DNA of 64,000 nt, from positions 2,427,501 to 2,491,500 of the forward strand of contig NZ_CP155729.1 of the NCBI RefSeq assembly GCF_039724765.1, written 5' to 3'. Shown here piece by piece: positions 1 through 8,860 of this stretch. Position 1 is the first letter of the stretch; every line of letters begins with the position of its first letter. The notes under the pieces were generated by a model. That model was not told the origin of the DNA and did not search any database. It was given only the letters and a program-made list of their open reading frames with translations. Source of the DNA: Sagittula stellata E-37 (GTDB lineage Bacteria > Pseudomonadota > Alphaproteobacteria > Rhodobacterales > Rhodobacteraceae). Both the position numbers and the translations under genes were made by a program.

Positions 1-606
1 GTGTTCCAGCGCGTAGCGGGTCAGACCGGCCGTGGTCGCGATGCCCAGCTTGCGCTTGATGTTCTTGCGATGGGTTTCCACCGTGCGCACGGAGATGTCG
101 AGCGCGACGGCCACTTCCTTGTTGGACTTGCCCTGCGCCAGTTGCAGCAGGATGGTCTGTTCGCGGTTGGTCAGCGGGTCGCGGCCGCCGGTGTTGATCG
201 GGGTCAGCGCCCCCGACGCGCCGGTGCAAAGATATCGCTCGCCCCGCATCACGGCGTCGATGGCATGCTTGATCTCGTCGGTGGGCACGTCCTTCAGCAC
301 ATAGCCCCGCGCCCCGTGGGTCAACGCGGTCGAGATGTATTCCGGCGTGTCGTGCATCGACAGGACCAGGATGCGCGTGTCCGGTGCGCGTTCGAGGATC
401 ATCTCGGTCGCCGACAGTCCGCCGAGGCCCGGCATGTTCAGGTCCATGAGGATGACGTCGGGGTTCAGCTCGTCCAGCCGGTCGATCATCGACTGCCCGT
501 CCGACAGCGTCGCCACGACCGAGATGTCGTCGTAGCTGTCCAGGATGGCTTCGATGCCTTCGGCCACCAGCGGGTGGTCGTCGACGATGGTCACGCGCGT
601 CGTCAT
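1..606 (-). CDS. NarL/FixJ-family response regulator (partial, C-terminus cut by window edge)
   Basis: DNA-binding response regulator. The first 202 residues are visible. The receiver domain spans about residues 3-120, with acidic pocket VDDH near residues 8-11, phospho-acceptor Asp55 in the context ILMDLNMPG, and the conserved Lys in GYVLKD near residue 105. A LuxR-type helix-turn-helix follows, with the typical string LTNREQTILLQLAQGKSNKE and then VRTVETHRKNI. Start ATG at 606 overlaps the stop of the upstream sensor kinase by four bases (ATGA), so the two are translationally coupled. Only the last few residues should be missing. Its partner is the Cache kinase at 603-2015. Target genes are not shown by the sequence; the nearby TRAP operon is an inferred candidate. 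Confidence 0.93.
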   Translation of the reverse strand, partial: MTTRVTIVDDHPLVAEGIEAILDSYDDISVVATLSDGQSMIDRLDELNPDVILMDLNMPGLGGLSATEMILERAPDTRILVLSMHDTPEYISTALTHGARGYVLKDVPTDEIKHAIDAVMRGERYLCTGASGALTPINTGGRDPLTNREQTILLQLAQGKSNKEVAVALDISVRTVETHRKNIKRKLGIATTAGLTRYALEH

Positions 607-2015
607 CCTTTGGTCTTCCGTTTGGGCGCGCCTTCTTCCGGCGGCAGCAGGTGCGAGAGGGGGACCTGTGCCTCTACCACGGTCCCGGTGCGCGAGGAAA
701 GCACCCTGAGCGTGCCGCCGAGCTGATCCATCCGCTCCTGCATGTTTCTCAGGCCGATTCCGGTGGTCGGGCGGCCGCGGTCGCCGAGCCCGCATCCGTT
801 GTCGGAAACACGCAACGTGGCACCGGAGCGGTGGCCGCGCAGGTCGATGGACACTTCGGTCGCGCCGGAGTGGCGTTCGGCGTTGGTCAGCGCCTCCTGC
901 GCGATACGGTAGAGCGCGATCTTGGCGTCCTGCGACAGGCGGTTGCGGAAGACCACCGTTTCGAACTGCGTGTCGATGCCGGTGCGGGTGCGGAAATCGT
1001 CGGTGAGTGCCTTGATCGCCGGACCGAGGCCGAGGTCGTCCAGCACGCCGGGCCGCAGATCGCGCGAGATGCGCCGCACCTCGGTGATCGCGCGTGACAG
1101 GTTGTCTGCGCCCTTGGCCAGCGATTCCTCGGCGCGCGGGTCGCCGGAGGACACCCGGCGGCGGGCGACGTCGAGTGCGTATTTCACCCCCACGAGGATC
1201 TGGCTGATGCCGTCGTGCAGTTCGCGGGCGACACGGCCACGCTCATCCTCCTGCGCGTCGAGCACGCGCTGGGTCAGATGCTTGAGCTTGGTGTCGGCAA
1301 GGCGGCGTTCGCGGATGTTGATGAGCAGCCCGGAAATGAAGACCAGCAGCAGCGCCGAAAGGGTGATGGCGCCGATCCATAAAAAGGTGCGTTGGACGCG
1401 CGCCTCCACCTCGGCCCGGGCGGCGGCGACGGTCTGCCGTACGTCGTCGATGAAGACGCCGGTGCCCACCGCCCAACGCCACGAGGGGAAGGAGGTGACA
1501 TAGGTGATCATCCGCGCGTCCTCGCCCGTGGAGGGCTTGGGCCAGAGGTGTTCGACGTACCCCGCGCCGGCGCGCGCGGTGTTGATGAACTCCTGCACCA
1601 CCGCCGTGCCTTCGCCGTCGCGCATCTCCCACTGGTTGGTGTTGATGATCTCGGTCTGGCGGGGCGAGACGAGGTTCGTTCCGTCGTAGTCGTAGACGAA
1701 GAAAAAGCCGTCGTCGCCGTAGATCATCGCCGCGAGGATCTGCATGACCTGCCGCTTGGCGTCCTCGTCGTCGGGCGGGGCGGAGCCGTAGATGAAATAG
1801 AAGCCGTTCCGGGCCTGCGTGACATAGTTCCTGAGTTCGCGCTTCTTCGCCTCGATCAACTGGGTTTCGAGGCCGCGGATCTCCCGGTCGGCCAGTATGC
1901 TCGACTGTCCCGCCACCAGCAACGCGATGGCGGACACCGCCAGAATCAGCGGCAGGGAGGCCAGCAGGAAGAGTTTCTGACCGTAAGAGAGGCGGAGGCG
2001 TTGCATCGGGCCCAT
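603..2015 (-). CDS. Cache-domain sensor histidine kinase (NarL-type partner)
   Basis: Membrane sensor kinase of the HisKA_3/HATPase group that pairs with NarL-type regulators. In order it has an N-terminal membrane helix (YGQKLFLLASLPLILAVSAI), a periplasmic single-Cache-like domain with the characteristic stretches DGFFFVYDYDG and SWRWAVGTGVFIDDV, a second membrane helix (FLWIGAITLSALLLVFISG), and a cytoplasmic kinase core. The core carries phospho-acceptor His near residue 264 in ARELHDGISQ and the ATP-binding motifs ALTNAERHS and DNGCGL. Starts at 2015 (MGPMQRL) and 2006 (MQRL) are both possible and neither has a strong ribosome site; the open frame further upstream is antisense to the MFS gene and was not used. 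The gene ends in ATGA shared with the regulator. Cache domains usually bind small carboxylates, which would fit the TRAP transporter 2 kb away, but that is inference. Confidence 0.92.
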   Translation of the reverse strand: MGPMQRLRLSYGQKLFLLASLPLILAVSAIALLVAGQSSILADREIRGLETQLIEAKKRELRNYVTQARNGFYFIYGSAPPDDEDAKRQVMQILAAMIYGDDGFFFVYDYDGTNLVSPRQTEIINTNQWEMRDGEGTAVVQEFINTARAGAGYVEHLWPKPSTGEDARMITYVTSFPSWRWAVGTGVFIDDVRQTVAAARAEVEARVQRTFLWIGAITLSALLLVFISGLLINIRERRLADTKLKHLTQRVLDAQEDERGRVARELHDGISQILVGVKYALDVARRRVSSGDPRAEESLAKGADNLSRAITEVRRISRDLRPGVLDDLGLGPAIKALTDDFRTRTGIDTQFETVVFRNRLSQDAKIALYRIAQEALTNAERHSGATEVSIDLRGHRSGATLRVSDNGCGLGDRGRPTTGIGLRNMQERMDQLGGTLRVLSSRTGTVVEAQVPLSHLLPPEEGAPKRKTKG

Positions 2016-2150
2016 GGCGCAATGAAAGCAGAGCATCGGGCCGGGGAAAAGGGCCATCGGTGAAGCGCGGGGCAGGGCGGCGGCGTTTACGGCTTCCGGT
2101 CGGGGGCGCCGCGGACTAGCCTTCGGGCAGATCGGCAGGAGGTACATGAC

Positions 2151-3374
2151 ATGGCGGGCGCATTGATCCGGGAAAACCGCAACTACCGGCTGCTGTTTTC
2201 GGCCAGCGCTGTGTCGAACCTCGGCGACGGAATCGGCATGGTGGCGCTGCCGTGGCTCGCGACGCTTCTGACACAGGACGCGGTGCTGATCGCCGCCGTG
2301 GCCACGGCGCAGCGTTTGCCGTGGACGTTGTTCGCGCTGCCCGCCGGCGTCTGGACGGACCGGGCCGACCGGCGGCTCTTGATGGTCCGCGCCGATCTGG
2401 TGCGGGTGGTGCTGATGGCGCTGACGCTCGGCATGGTGCTGGCGCCGGTGCAGGCGGGCGGCATCTGGGCGCTGGCGCTCATCGCGTTCCTTTTCGGCAC
2501 GGCGGAGGTCATCCGTGACAACGCGGCGCAGACGATGCTGCCTTCGATCGTCCCACACGAGGCGCTTGAGCGCGCCAACGGCCAGATGTGGAGCGCCGAG
2601 CAGGTCACCGGGCAGTTCATCGGACCGCCGCTGGCCGGGGTGCTGATCGCCTCGTCCATCGCGCTGCCCTTCGGGGCGGACGCGTCGTTTTATGCGCTGT
2701 CGGCGGCGCTGGTCTGGCTGATCGCCCTGCCACCCAAGCGCGGCGGCGGCGAGATGGCCCGCTTTTGGCCCGCGCTGGTGGAGGGGCTGTCGTGGATGCG
2801 CGCGAAACCGACCGTGCTGCGTCTGGCGGTCATGCTGGGCATCATCAATGCGGTCTTCATCGGCGGCATGACGGTGCTGGTCCTTTACGCGCAGGAGGTG
2901 CTTGGCCTGTCCTCGGCGGGTTACGGCATCCTTCTGACACTGGGCGCCTGCGGCGGAGTGCTGGGCGGTTTGGCGGCGCCACGCGTCGCGGCGTGGCTGG
3001 GCATGCGCGCGGCGCTGCTGGTGGCGCTCGTCCTCTTCGTGACGGTGCACCTGATGCTGGGACTCTTCGCCTCGCCCGTGGTGGCGGGGCTAGCGCTGTT
3101 CACCGAGGCGCTCGGCGGCATGTTGTGGAATGTGGTCACGGTGAGCTATCGTCAGCGGCTGATCCCGGACACGCTGCTGGGACGGGTGAATTCGGTCTAC
3201 CGTTTCCTTGGCTGGGGCGCGATGCCGCTGGGGGCGATGGGGGCCGGGGCGCTGGTGTCGGTGCTTGAGCCGACCCTTGGCCGGACGGCGGCGCTGCATG
3301 CGCCCTATCTGCTGGGCGCGTCGGTCAGCGCGGGGCTGCTGGTCTACGCGCTGGCACGGCTGCGGTTCGACTGA
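2151..3374 (+). CDS. MFS transporter (MFS_3 / EntS-like)
   Basis: Major facilitator superfamily permease of 407 residues with about twelve hydrophobic helices. It begins LIRENRNYRLLFSASAVSNLGDG, the usual start of the MFS_3 (EntS-like, transmembrane secretion effector) group. The loop 2-3 motif region reads LPAGVWTDRADRRLLM, with the basic cluster expected of an MFS gate. The start at 2151 has a good ribosome site (AGGAGG about 10 bases upstream). It is transcribed divergently from the sensor kinase and followed by about 700 bases without a clear gene. The substrate cannot be told from the sequence; family members export siderophores or drugs. Confidence 0.88.
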   Translation: MAGALIRENRNYRLLFSASAVSNLGDGIGMVALPWLATLLTQDAVLIAAVATAQRLPWTLFALPAGVWTDRADRRLLMVRADLVRVVLMALTLGMVLAPVQAGGIWALALIAFLFGTAEVIRDNAAQTMLPSIVPHEALERANGQMWSAEQVTGQFIGPPLAGVLIASSIALPFGADASFYALSAALVWLIALPPKRGGGEMARFWPALVEGLSWMRAKPTVLRLAVMLGIINAVFIGGMTVLVLYAQEVLGLSSAGYGILLTLGACGGVLGGLAAPRVAAWLGMRAALLVALVLFVTVHLMLGLFASPVVAGLALFTEALGGMLWNVVTVSYRQRLIPDTLLGRVNSVYRFLGWGAMPLGAMGAGALVSVLEPTLGRTAALHAPYLLGASVSAGLLVYALARLRFD

Positions 3375-4099
3375 CCGCCACGGTGCCAGCGGCAGCGAGA
3401 GGGTGATTGTGCCGGGCGCGCCATCGCCGTGAGAGGTTATATCGTAACCGCAGTCCTCCGGCAGGTGGCGCATGGCCAACCCGTGCCGGATCGCCATGAT
3501 GCCGCCGTGTATGACGAGCCAATTTACGATGGCGCGGAGGGGGCGGTCGGGGGGGCGGTTGGCGCCGACGCTTATATGGCCGCGCTGCCGGAAAGGTGGC
3601 CGGCCGCCACCGGGGAGATGAGCAATGGCGGCCGGTCGTTCCCGCCGCGCGTCGTGCGACGGCTGGAAGTGCCCACAGGCACGCGCCGCCCTGTGAGTGG
3701 TGGGCGTTGCGGCATACCCCGGTCCAGACGTCGAAGGGGAAGCGGAGGCTGGACCGGAAGCACGCCGCGGCGGCGTGTGCGGCGGGGCAAGCAAAAAAGT
3801 CTTAGCGGATCAACGGTCTCGTCCGAGAGTTCATGCGCCGCAAATGTATCACTCCAATACATCGAGACCTAGCACGGTTTCCCGTATGAGGGAAGGTGAC
3901 TGCCGGGTCGAATTAACCATAGGTTGTATTTCGGGGTCAGTTTGACGTTGGGGCGCCCACGCTTCGGGCATTTATCCCGCCGATCTGCGCAGTAGTGGGT
4001 ATTTCCAACCCTGAGATTCGTACCTACGGTGCCTGCACTTTCAACGATCCGTGCAAGGTGGGGAGCTTTGCGCATCAAGAACAATCTGGGAGGATTTCA
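3375..4099. other. Long intergenic region before the TRAP operon
   Basis: About 725 bases with no convincing complete gene. On the minus strand, about 3370-3560 carries a frame with coding-like third-position GC (for example MAIRHGLAMRHLPEDCGYD) and may be a gene remnant; it has no matching start, stop or homology that I recognise. A small inverted repeat lies at 3844-3862 (ATGTAT, 7-base loop, ATACAT). The 3' part becomes AT-richer and must hold the promoter of the TRAP operon. I could not assign -35/-10 boxes with confidence. Confidence 0.5.
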
Positions 4100-5185
4100 A
4101 TGGATCGTCGTTCTTTCCTTCGTGCGTCCACTGTCGGCGCGGGCGCCGCGGCTGCGTCCACGCTTGCCGCTCCGGCCTATGCTCAGGGCCAGCGCACGCT
4201 GACCATGGTGACCTCGTGGCCGCGCGGTTTCGCGGTTCTCGATGACGCGGCACAATACCTGGTGAAATTCGTCGGCGAATTGTCCGGCGGCGATCTGACC
4301 ATCGACCTGAAGGCCCCGGGCGAGCTGGTCGGCGCGTTCGAAGTGTTCGACGCGGTGTCCTCGGGCCAGGCCGACATGTACCACGCGGCGGATTACTACT
4401 TCATCGGTCAGCACCCGGGTTTTGCCTATTTCACCGCCGTGCCCTTCGGCGGCACCGCGCAGGAAATGGTGAACTGGTACTACCATGGCGGCGGCCAGGA
4501 CCTGCATGACGAACTCGGCTCCATCTTCAACCTGAAGGGCCTGATGGCGGGCAACTCCGGTTCGCAGTCCGGCGGCTGGTTCCGCAACGAGATCAAGTCG
4601 GCGGACGACTTCAACGGCCTGAAGTTCCGCATGCCAGGCCTTGGCGGCCAGGTGCTGGGCAAGCTGGGCGCATCCGTCCAGAACATCCCGGGCGGCGAAC
4701 TGTACCAGGCGCTGTCCTCCGGTGCCCTCGACGGTCTGGAGTGGGTCGGACCGCTCGCCGACGAGCGCGCGGGCTTCCAGGAAGTGGCGAAGATCTACTA
4801 CACCGCCGGTTTCCACGAGCCGGGCTCCGCGCTGTCTGCGAACGTCAACCTCGACGTCTGGAACGACCTCACCGACAAGCAGAAGGCGATCCTGAACTAC
4901 GGTTCCATGGCGACGACGCACTACCAGCTGGCCGAGACTCTGGCCAACAACGGTGCGGCGCTGGCCCGTCTGCAGGCGCAGGGCGTGAAGACGCTGCAGT
5001 TCTCCGACGACGTGTGGGATGCCTTCGGCAAGGCGTCCGCAGAGGTGATGGACGAGAACATGAACGACGAGCTGTTCGCCAAGATCCGCATCTCGTTCGA
5101 GGAAAGCCTCGCGACCTCCGCAAGCTGGATCAACAAGTCGGACGGCTTCTACGTCCAGCAGCGCGTCCGCGTGCTGGGTCAGTAA
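4100..5185 (+). CDS. TRAP transporter substrate-binding protein (DctP/TakP family)
   Basis: Periplasmic binding protein of a tripartite ATP-independent transporter, 361 residues. It starts MDRRSFLRASTVGAGAAAAS, a twin-arginine-type signal (RRSFLR), with probable cleavage after APAYA. The mature part shows TRAP-binding hallmarks: APGELVGAFEVFDAVSSGQ, the GGWFRNEI segment whose Arg normally clamps the substrate carboxylate, and LDGLEWVGP. The pattern GGWFR...EWVGP resembles TakP, the 2-oxo-acid receptor of Rhodobacter, so an organic acid ligand is likely. The ATG at 4100 was chosen because GGGAGGA lies just upstream and the signal peptide begins there. First gene of a dctPQM operon. Confidence 0.93.
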   Translation: MDRRSFLRASTVGAGAAAASTLAAPAYAQGQRTLTMVTSWPRGFAVLDDAAQYLVKFVGELSGGDLTIDLKAPGELVGAFEVFDAVSSGQADMYHAADYYFIGQHPGFAYFTAVPFGGTAQEMVNWYYHGGGQDLHDELGSIFNLKGLMAGNSGSQSGGWFRNEIKSADDFNGLKFRMPGLGGQVLGKLGASVQNIPGGELYQALSSGALDGLEWVGPLADERAGFQEVAKIYYTAGFHEPGSALSANVNLDVWNDLTDKQKAILNYGSMATTHYQLAETLANNGAALARLQAQGVKTLQFSDDVWDAFGKASAEVMDENMNDELFAKIRISFEESLATSASWINKSDGFYVQQRVRVLGQ

Positions 5186-5322
5186 GCGATACCGAACGGG
5201 TGACGGGGTCCTCCACGGGGGGCTCCGTTTCCGAATCCGGGCGTTGCGCCTTGCGCGCTGCGCCCGACGTGCCGCACGGACCCTGAAAGGGCCGGCGGCC
5301 ACCGGGACAATTGGGGGTCATC

Positions 5323-6243
5323 ATGGACGAGACCGCGGCAGGCGGCGGGATTCTCAGCGGGATCGGTTGGGTCCTGCAGAACATCGCCATGTCTTTCTAC
5401 AACCTTGGATACGCGATCACCCATCCGGCCAGCTGGCTGGACTGGAGCGATCCGACGGCCGTCATGCGCTTCATCTACTACGGCGCCTCCGTAGAGCTGT
5501 GGTTCATCGTCGTCACCTTCTTCCTCGTGCTTTTCGCCATCGGCCTGTGGAAGCGGTCGTTCCTGTGGGGCGTGGTGATCGGGCTGGAGTTCTTCGGCAA
5601 CTGGGTCGGACGTTTCTTCGCCTGGGCGGGCCTTCTGATGGTGCTGCAACAGGTGGTCATCGTCTTCATCCAGCGCATCTTCGCACGTCCGGACATCGTG
5701 CTGGGATTCGGTATCCCGGTGGGCTTCGACATCTCGTGGTGGGCGGAAGAGCTGAAGCTTTTCAACGCGATGGTCGTGGCGCTTTGCCTGGCCTACACGT
5801 TCATTCAGGGCGGCCACGTGCGGGTCGACCTCGTCTATTCCGCCGTCAGCTTCCGGACCAAGCGGATCATCGACATGCTGGGGTCGCTGTTCTTCATGAT
5901 CCCGATGGCGACGCTGATCTGGCTGTACACCTGGTACTTCCAGTGGCGGTCGCTGATCGTGCCGCCGGTCAATCCCACCGATCCGCTGGACCGGATGGAG
6001 ATGAAGGCCCGGGCGCTGCGCTGGAACGTGGAGACCATCGGGTTCAGCCCCAACGGCTTCACCGCTTACTTCCTGTTCAAGATCCTGATGGTGATCATGG
6101 TCGGCATGATCTTCATCCAGGCATGGACCTTCTTCTTCCGCTCGTACCTCGAGTTCGTCGAAGGAGAGGAGTCGGAGGGCAAGTACCTCGACAGGGACCA
6201 GGTGGAAACGGGCGAAGAAGCCTACGACCACGCCGAATTCTGA
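5323..6243 (+). CDS. TRAP transporter small permease (DctQ)
   Basis: Small membrane subunit of the TRAP transporter, about 306 residues, which is longer than the usual 160-200. The core with the DctQ signature is in the C-terminal two thirds: FNAMVVALCLAYTFIQGGHVRVDLVY, then LGSLFFMIPMATLIWLYTWYF. The N-terminal part adds further helices (VELWFIVVTFFLVLFAIGLW). The ATG at 5323 has GGGGG upstream; a TTG at 5311 is in frame but less likely. It lies between dctP and dctM with short gaps and must act with them in the inner membrane, sodium- or proton-driven. Confidence 0.9.
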   Translation: MDETAAGGGILSGIGWVLQNIAMSFYNLGYAITHPASWLDWSDPTAVMRFIYYGASVELWFIVVTFFLVLFAIGLWKRSFLWGVVIGLEFFGNWVGRFFAWAGLLMVLQQVVIVFIQRIFARPDIVLGFGIPVGFDISWWAEELKLFNAMVVALCLAYTFIQGGHVRVDLVYSAVSFRTKRIIDMLGSLFFMIPMATLIWLYTWYFQWRSLIVPPVNPTDPLDRMEMKARALRWNVETIGFSPNGFTAYFLFKILMVIMVGMIFIQAWTFFFRSYLEFVEGEESEGKYLDRDQVETGEEAYDHAEF

Positions 6244-6256
6244 AGGATCGAACACC

Positions 6257-8617
6257 ATGCTATTCGGACTTGATGGCGTCGAGATCGGACTGATCATCGT
6301 CTTTCTGACGCTCTTTGCCGCGATCCTTTCGGGCTTTCCGGTGGCGTTTGCCATCGGCGGCGCGGGGGTCATTTCCTTCGGGATCATCGCCGCGCTCGAC
6401 AGCGCCGGGATCCTGATCCACCAGGCGATGGACACGTCCTCGCAGCAATACCGGGATCTTGTCGCCTCGGGCGTCAATCCATCCAACATATCCATCTTCC
6501 GATACCCCGACCTGCCACGGGTGGCGACGGATTCGATCTTTCCCGCCGGCGGCTGGGAACAGGGCCTGAGGCGCACCGTCGCGGGCATCACCAACCGCAT
6601 CAACGAACGGGTCATCGCGGGCCAGTCCATCGAGACGCTGCTGGCCGTGTTGATGTTCGTGCTGATGGGGATCGTGCTGGAACGCTCGAAGATCGCCAAC
6701 GACCTGCTGACCACGATGGCGCGCGTATTCGGCCCGCTGCCGGGTGGCCTCGCGGTGTCGATCGTCGTGGTCGGCGCGTTCCTTGCCGCATCGACCGGCA
6801 TCGTCGGCGCGACGGTGGTGACGATGGGGCTGCTGGCCCTGCCGACCATGCTGCGCAACAACTATTCGCCGGAACTGGCGACGGGGGTCATCGCGGCGTC
6901 CGGCACGCTGGGGCAGATCATCCCGCCGTCCATCGTCATCGTCCTTCTGGGCACACTGGCGGGCGACCTTTACGCCACCGCACAGGACGCCCGGGCGCAG
7001 GCGGCGGGTTGCACCGACGCATTGACCTTCCTCGGCAAACCGGCGGTGGTTTCCGTGGGCACGTTGTTCCAGGCGGCGCTGCTGCCGGGCATCCTGCTGG
7101 CCGGTCTCTATGCCGCCTTTGCCTTCGGCTACGCGATGCTGAACCCGCACAAGGCCCCGGCGGTCGTTTCGGAGGACAGCCACGGCGAGCCGGTGACACG
7201 CGGCGAGGCATTCACCTGGTATCTCGGGGTTCCGATCCTGCTGATCGCGGGCACTATGGTGCTGGGCCAACTCAACATTGTCGGCAGCCAGTCCTTCACG
7301 GTCAACAGCTTCTCCGACACCGCGGCGACCGCGTCCCTGCGCACAAACGTCGGCGATGCCTGCAAGGCCTCGATGATCGAGCTGCACGGGCAGGAGGCAT
7401 GGGACCGCGCGGTGGCCGAACAGAAAGCCATCGACGAGGCGGGCGGCGTCCAGGAAAGCACCCGGCGTACCCCGGAGGAAATCGAGGCGATCCGGGCCGG
7501 GATGATCTCCAACGCGGCGCCCATCGGAACCGGCATCGCCACACTGGCGGTGATCTTCGGGCTGATCCTGGCGGTCGCGCGTGGCGTGTCGCCGTCCTCC
7601 AGCCCGCGTCCGCTGCAGATCGGTGCGGCGGGTATCGTGCTGGGCCTTCTGGTGGATTGGCTGCTGCTGCGGCCCACCACCTCGGCCGGGGTGACGGTGC
7701 TGCTGATGGCGATCCCCTGGGCGATCACCCTGTTCGGCGTCGCCTATGCCTTCAAGCTGCTGTCGAAGAACGATCTGCTGCGCGTGGTCTTCCCGCCGCT
7801 GGTGCTGATCGTGGCGGTGCTGGGCTCGATCCTTGGCGGCATCACCAACCCGACGCCCGCCGCGGCGCTGGGGGCTGCGGGGGCCATCATGCTGGCGGCC
7901 TACCGCAAGCTGGGCGACCAAGGCCGCAGCCCGAAGGTCATCATCTGGACCACGCTGGCCGTGATCGGGATGATCCTGATGGGGATCAACTTCGACCTGC
8001 GCATCAACACCGAAAGCGTCAGCATCGAGTCGTGGATCGCCTTCGTCTTCACCTACGCGCTGTGGCTGTACGCGCTGTTCGGCCTGCTGTTTTCGTGCTG
8101 GGTGCTGTTCACCTCGGGCGTGCTGACGCCGGCGGTGCGGGAGACGGCCAAGGTGACGTCGATGGTCTTTACCATCCTCATCGCCTCGCAGCTTCTGAAC
8201 CTCGTGGTGATCTCCTTCGGAGGGGAGCATTACATCCAGGAGTTCCTCAAGAGCTTCGACGACGTGCGCACGGTCTTCATCATCGTGATGCTGGTGCTGT
8301 TCGTGCTGGGCTTCGTGCTCGACTTCCTCGAAATCATCTACATCGTGGTGCCGATCGTCGGCCCGGTGATCTACGGCGCGCACTTCGATCCGAAATGGGT
8401 GACGATCATGATCGCGGTCAACCTGCAGACCTCGTTCCTGACGCCACCCTTCGGCTTTGCGCTGTTCTACCTGCGCGGCGTGGCACCCAAGGAAGTCACC
8501 ACCGGTCACATCTATCGCGGTGTGATCCCCTTCGTGCTGATCCAGGTGGTGGGCCTGCTGCTGCTGGCCGCCTTCCCGGGGGTGGTCACGATTATCCCGA
8601 CGCTGCTGGGTGGCTGA
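6257..8617 (+). CDS. TRAP transporter large permease (DctM), unusually long
   Basis: Large membrane subunit of the TRAP transporter, 786 residues against about 430 in standard DctM proteins. The start IGLIIVFLTLFAAILSGFPVAFAIGG and the later motifs GATVVTMGLLALP, ASGTLGQIIPPS, GGITNPTPAAALGA and LTPPFGFALFYLRGVAP are all typical, so the two DctM halves are intact. The additional length comes from hydrophilic insertions near residues 55-100 (YRDLVASGVNPSNISIF region) and 320-420, plus extra hydrophobic segments near residues 425-520. The frame is uninterrupted, so this is not a frameshift or misassembly. Last gene of the operon, followed by a strong terminator. Confidence 0.92.
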   Translation: MLFGLDGVEIGLIIVFLTLFAAILSGFPVAFAIGGAGVISFGIIAALDSAGILIHQAMDTSSQQYRDLVASGVNPSNISIFRYPDLPRVATDSIFPAGGWEQGLRRTVAGITNRINERVIAGQSIETLLAVLMFVLMGIVLERSKIANDLLTTMARVFGPLPGGLAVSIVVVGAFLAASTGIVGATVVTMGLLALPTMLRNNYSPELATGVIAASGTLGQIIPPSIVIVLLGTLAGDLYATAQDARAQAAGCTDALTFLGKPAVVSVGTLFQAALLPGILLAGLYAAFAFGYAMLNPHKAPAVVSEDSHGEPVTRGEAFTWYLGVPILLIAGTMVLGQLNIVGSQSFTVNSFSDTAATASLRTNVGDACKASMIELHGQEAWDRAVAEQKAIDEAGGVQESTRRTPEEIEAIRAGMISNAAPIGTGIATLAVIFGLILAVARGVSPSSSPRPLQIGAAGIVLGLLVDWLLLRPTTSAGVTVLLMAIPWAITLFGVAYAFKLLSKNDLLRVVFPPLVLIVAVLGSILGGITNPTPAAALGAAGAIMLAAYRKLGDQGRSPKVIIWTTLAVIGMILMGINFDLRINTESVSIESWIAFVFTYALWLYALFGLLFSCWVLFTSGVLTPAVRETAKVTSMVFTILIASQLLNLVVISFGGEHYIQEFLKSFDDVRTVFIIVMLVLFVLGFVLDFLEIIYIVVPIVGPVIYGAHFDPKWVTIMIAVNLQTSFLTPPFGFALFYLRGVAPKEVTTGHIYRGVIPFVLIQVVGLLLLAAFPGVVTIIPTLLGG

Positions 8618-8630
8618 CGCCACTGGCCAT

Positions 8631-8658
8631 GCCTTTGAAACAGGGCCTTTGAAACAGG
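8631..8658. repeat. 14-bp perfect tandem duplication
   Basis: GCCTTTGAAACAGG occurs twice head to tail at 8631-8644 and 8645-8658, between the dctM stop and its terminator hairpin. It is a simple local duplication with no sign of a mobile element. Confidence 0.9.
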
Positions 8659-8690
8659 CGCCCCCGTGGATCACCGCGGGGGCGTTTTTT
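8659..8690 (+). terminator. Rho-independent terminator of the TRAP operon
   Basis: Perfect 8-bp stem CGCCCCCG / CGGGGGCG (8659-8666 and 8677-8684) with a 10-base loop, followed directly by six T. It lies about 40 bases after the dctM stop, in the right orientation. Confidence 0.9.
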
Positions 8691-8860
8691 GTTACGGCGC
8701 ATGTCGGGCGCCGCGCCATGTCGGACACATTCCGCCGGCGCGGGTCCGTCTTCGCCATGAAATTGTATGAATGTGAGCGTCTTGTTTTCCCAATCGGGTG
8801 CCACGCTGGCATCGATCCGGGCGCAGACCCGGGCCGACGTCACAAACGAAGGAAACGCCC

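Noticed and set aside
2016..3050. N-terminal extension of the Cache kinase antisense to the MFS gene
   Set aside because: His/Arg-rich shadow sequence; the membrane helix marks the true N-terminus near 2006-2015.
6260..8812. 850-residue open frame antisense to dctM
   Set aside because: It mirrors the dctM codon structure; composition is His/Arg/Gln-rich and no domain is seen.
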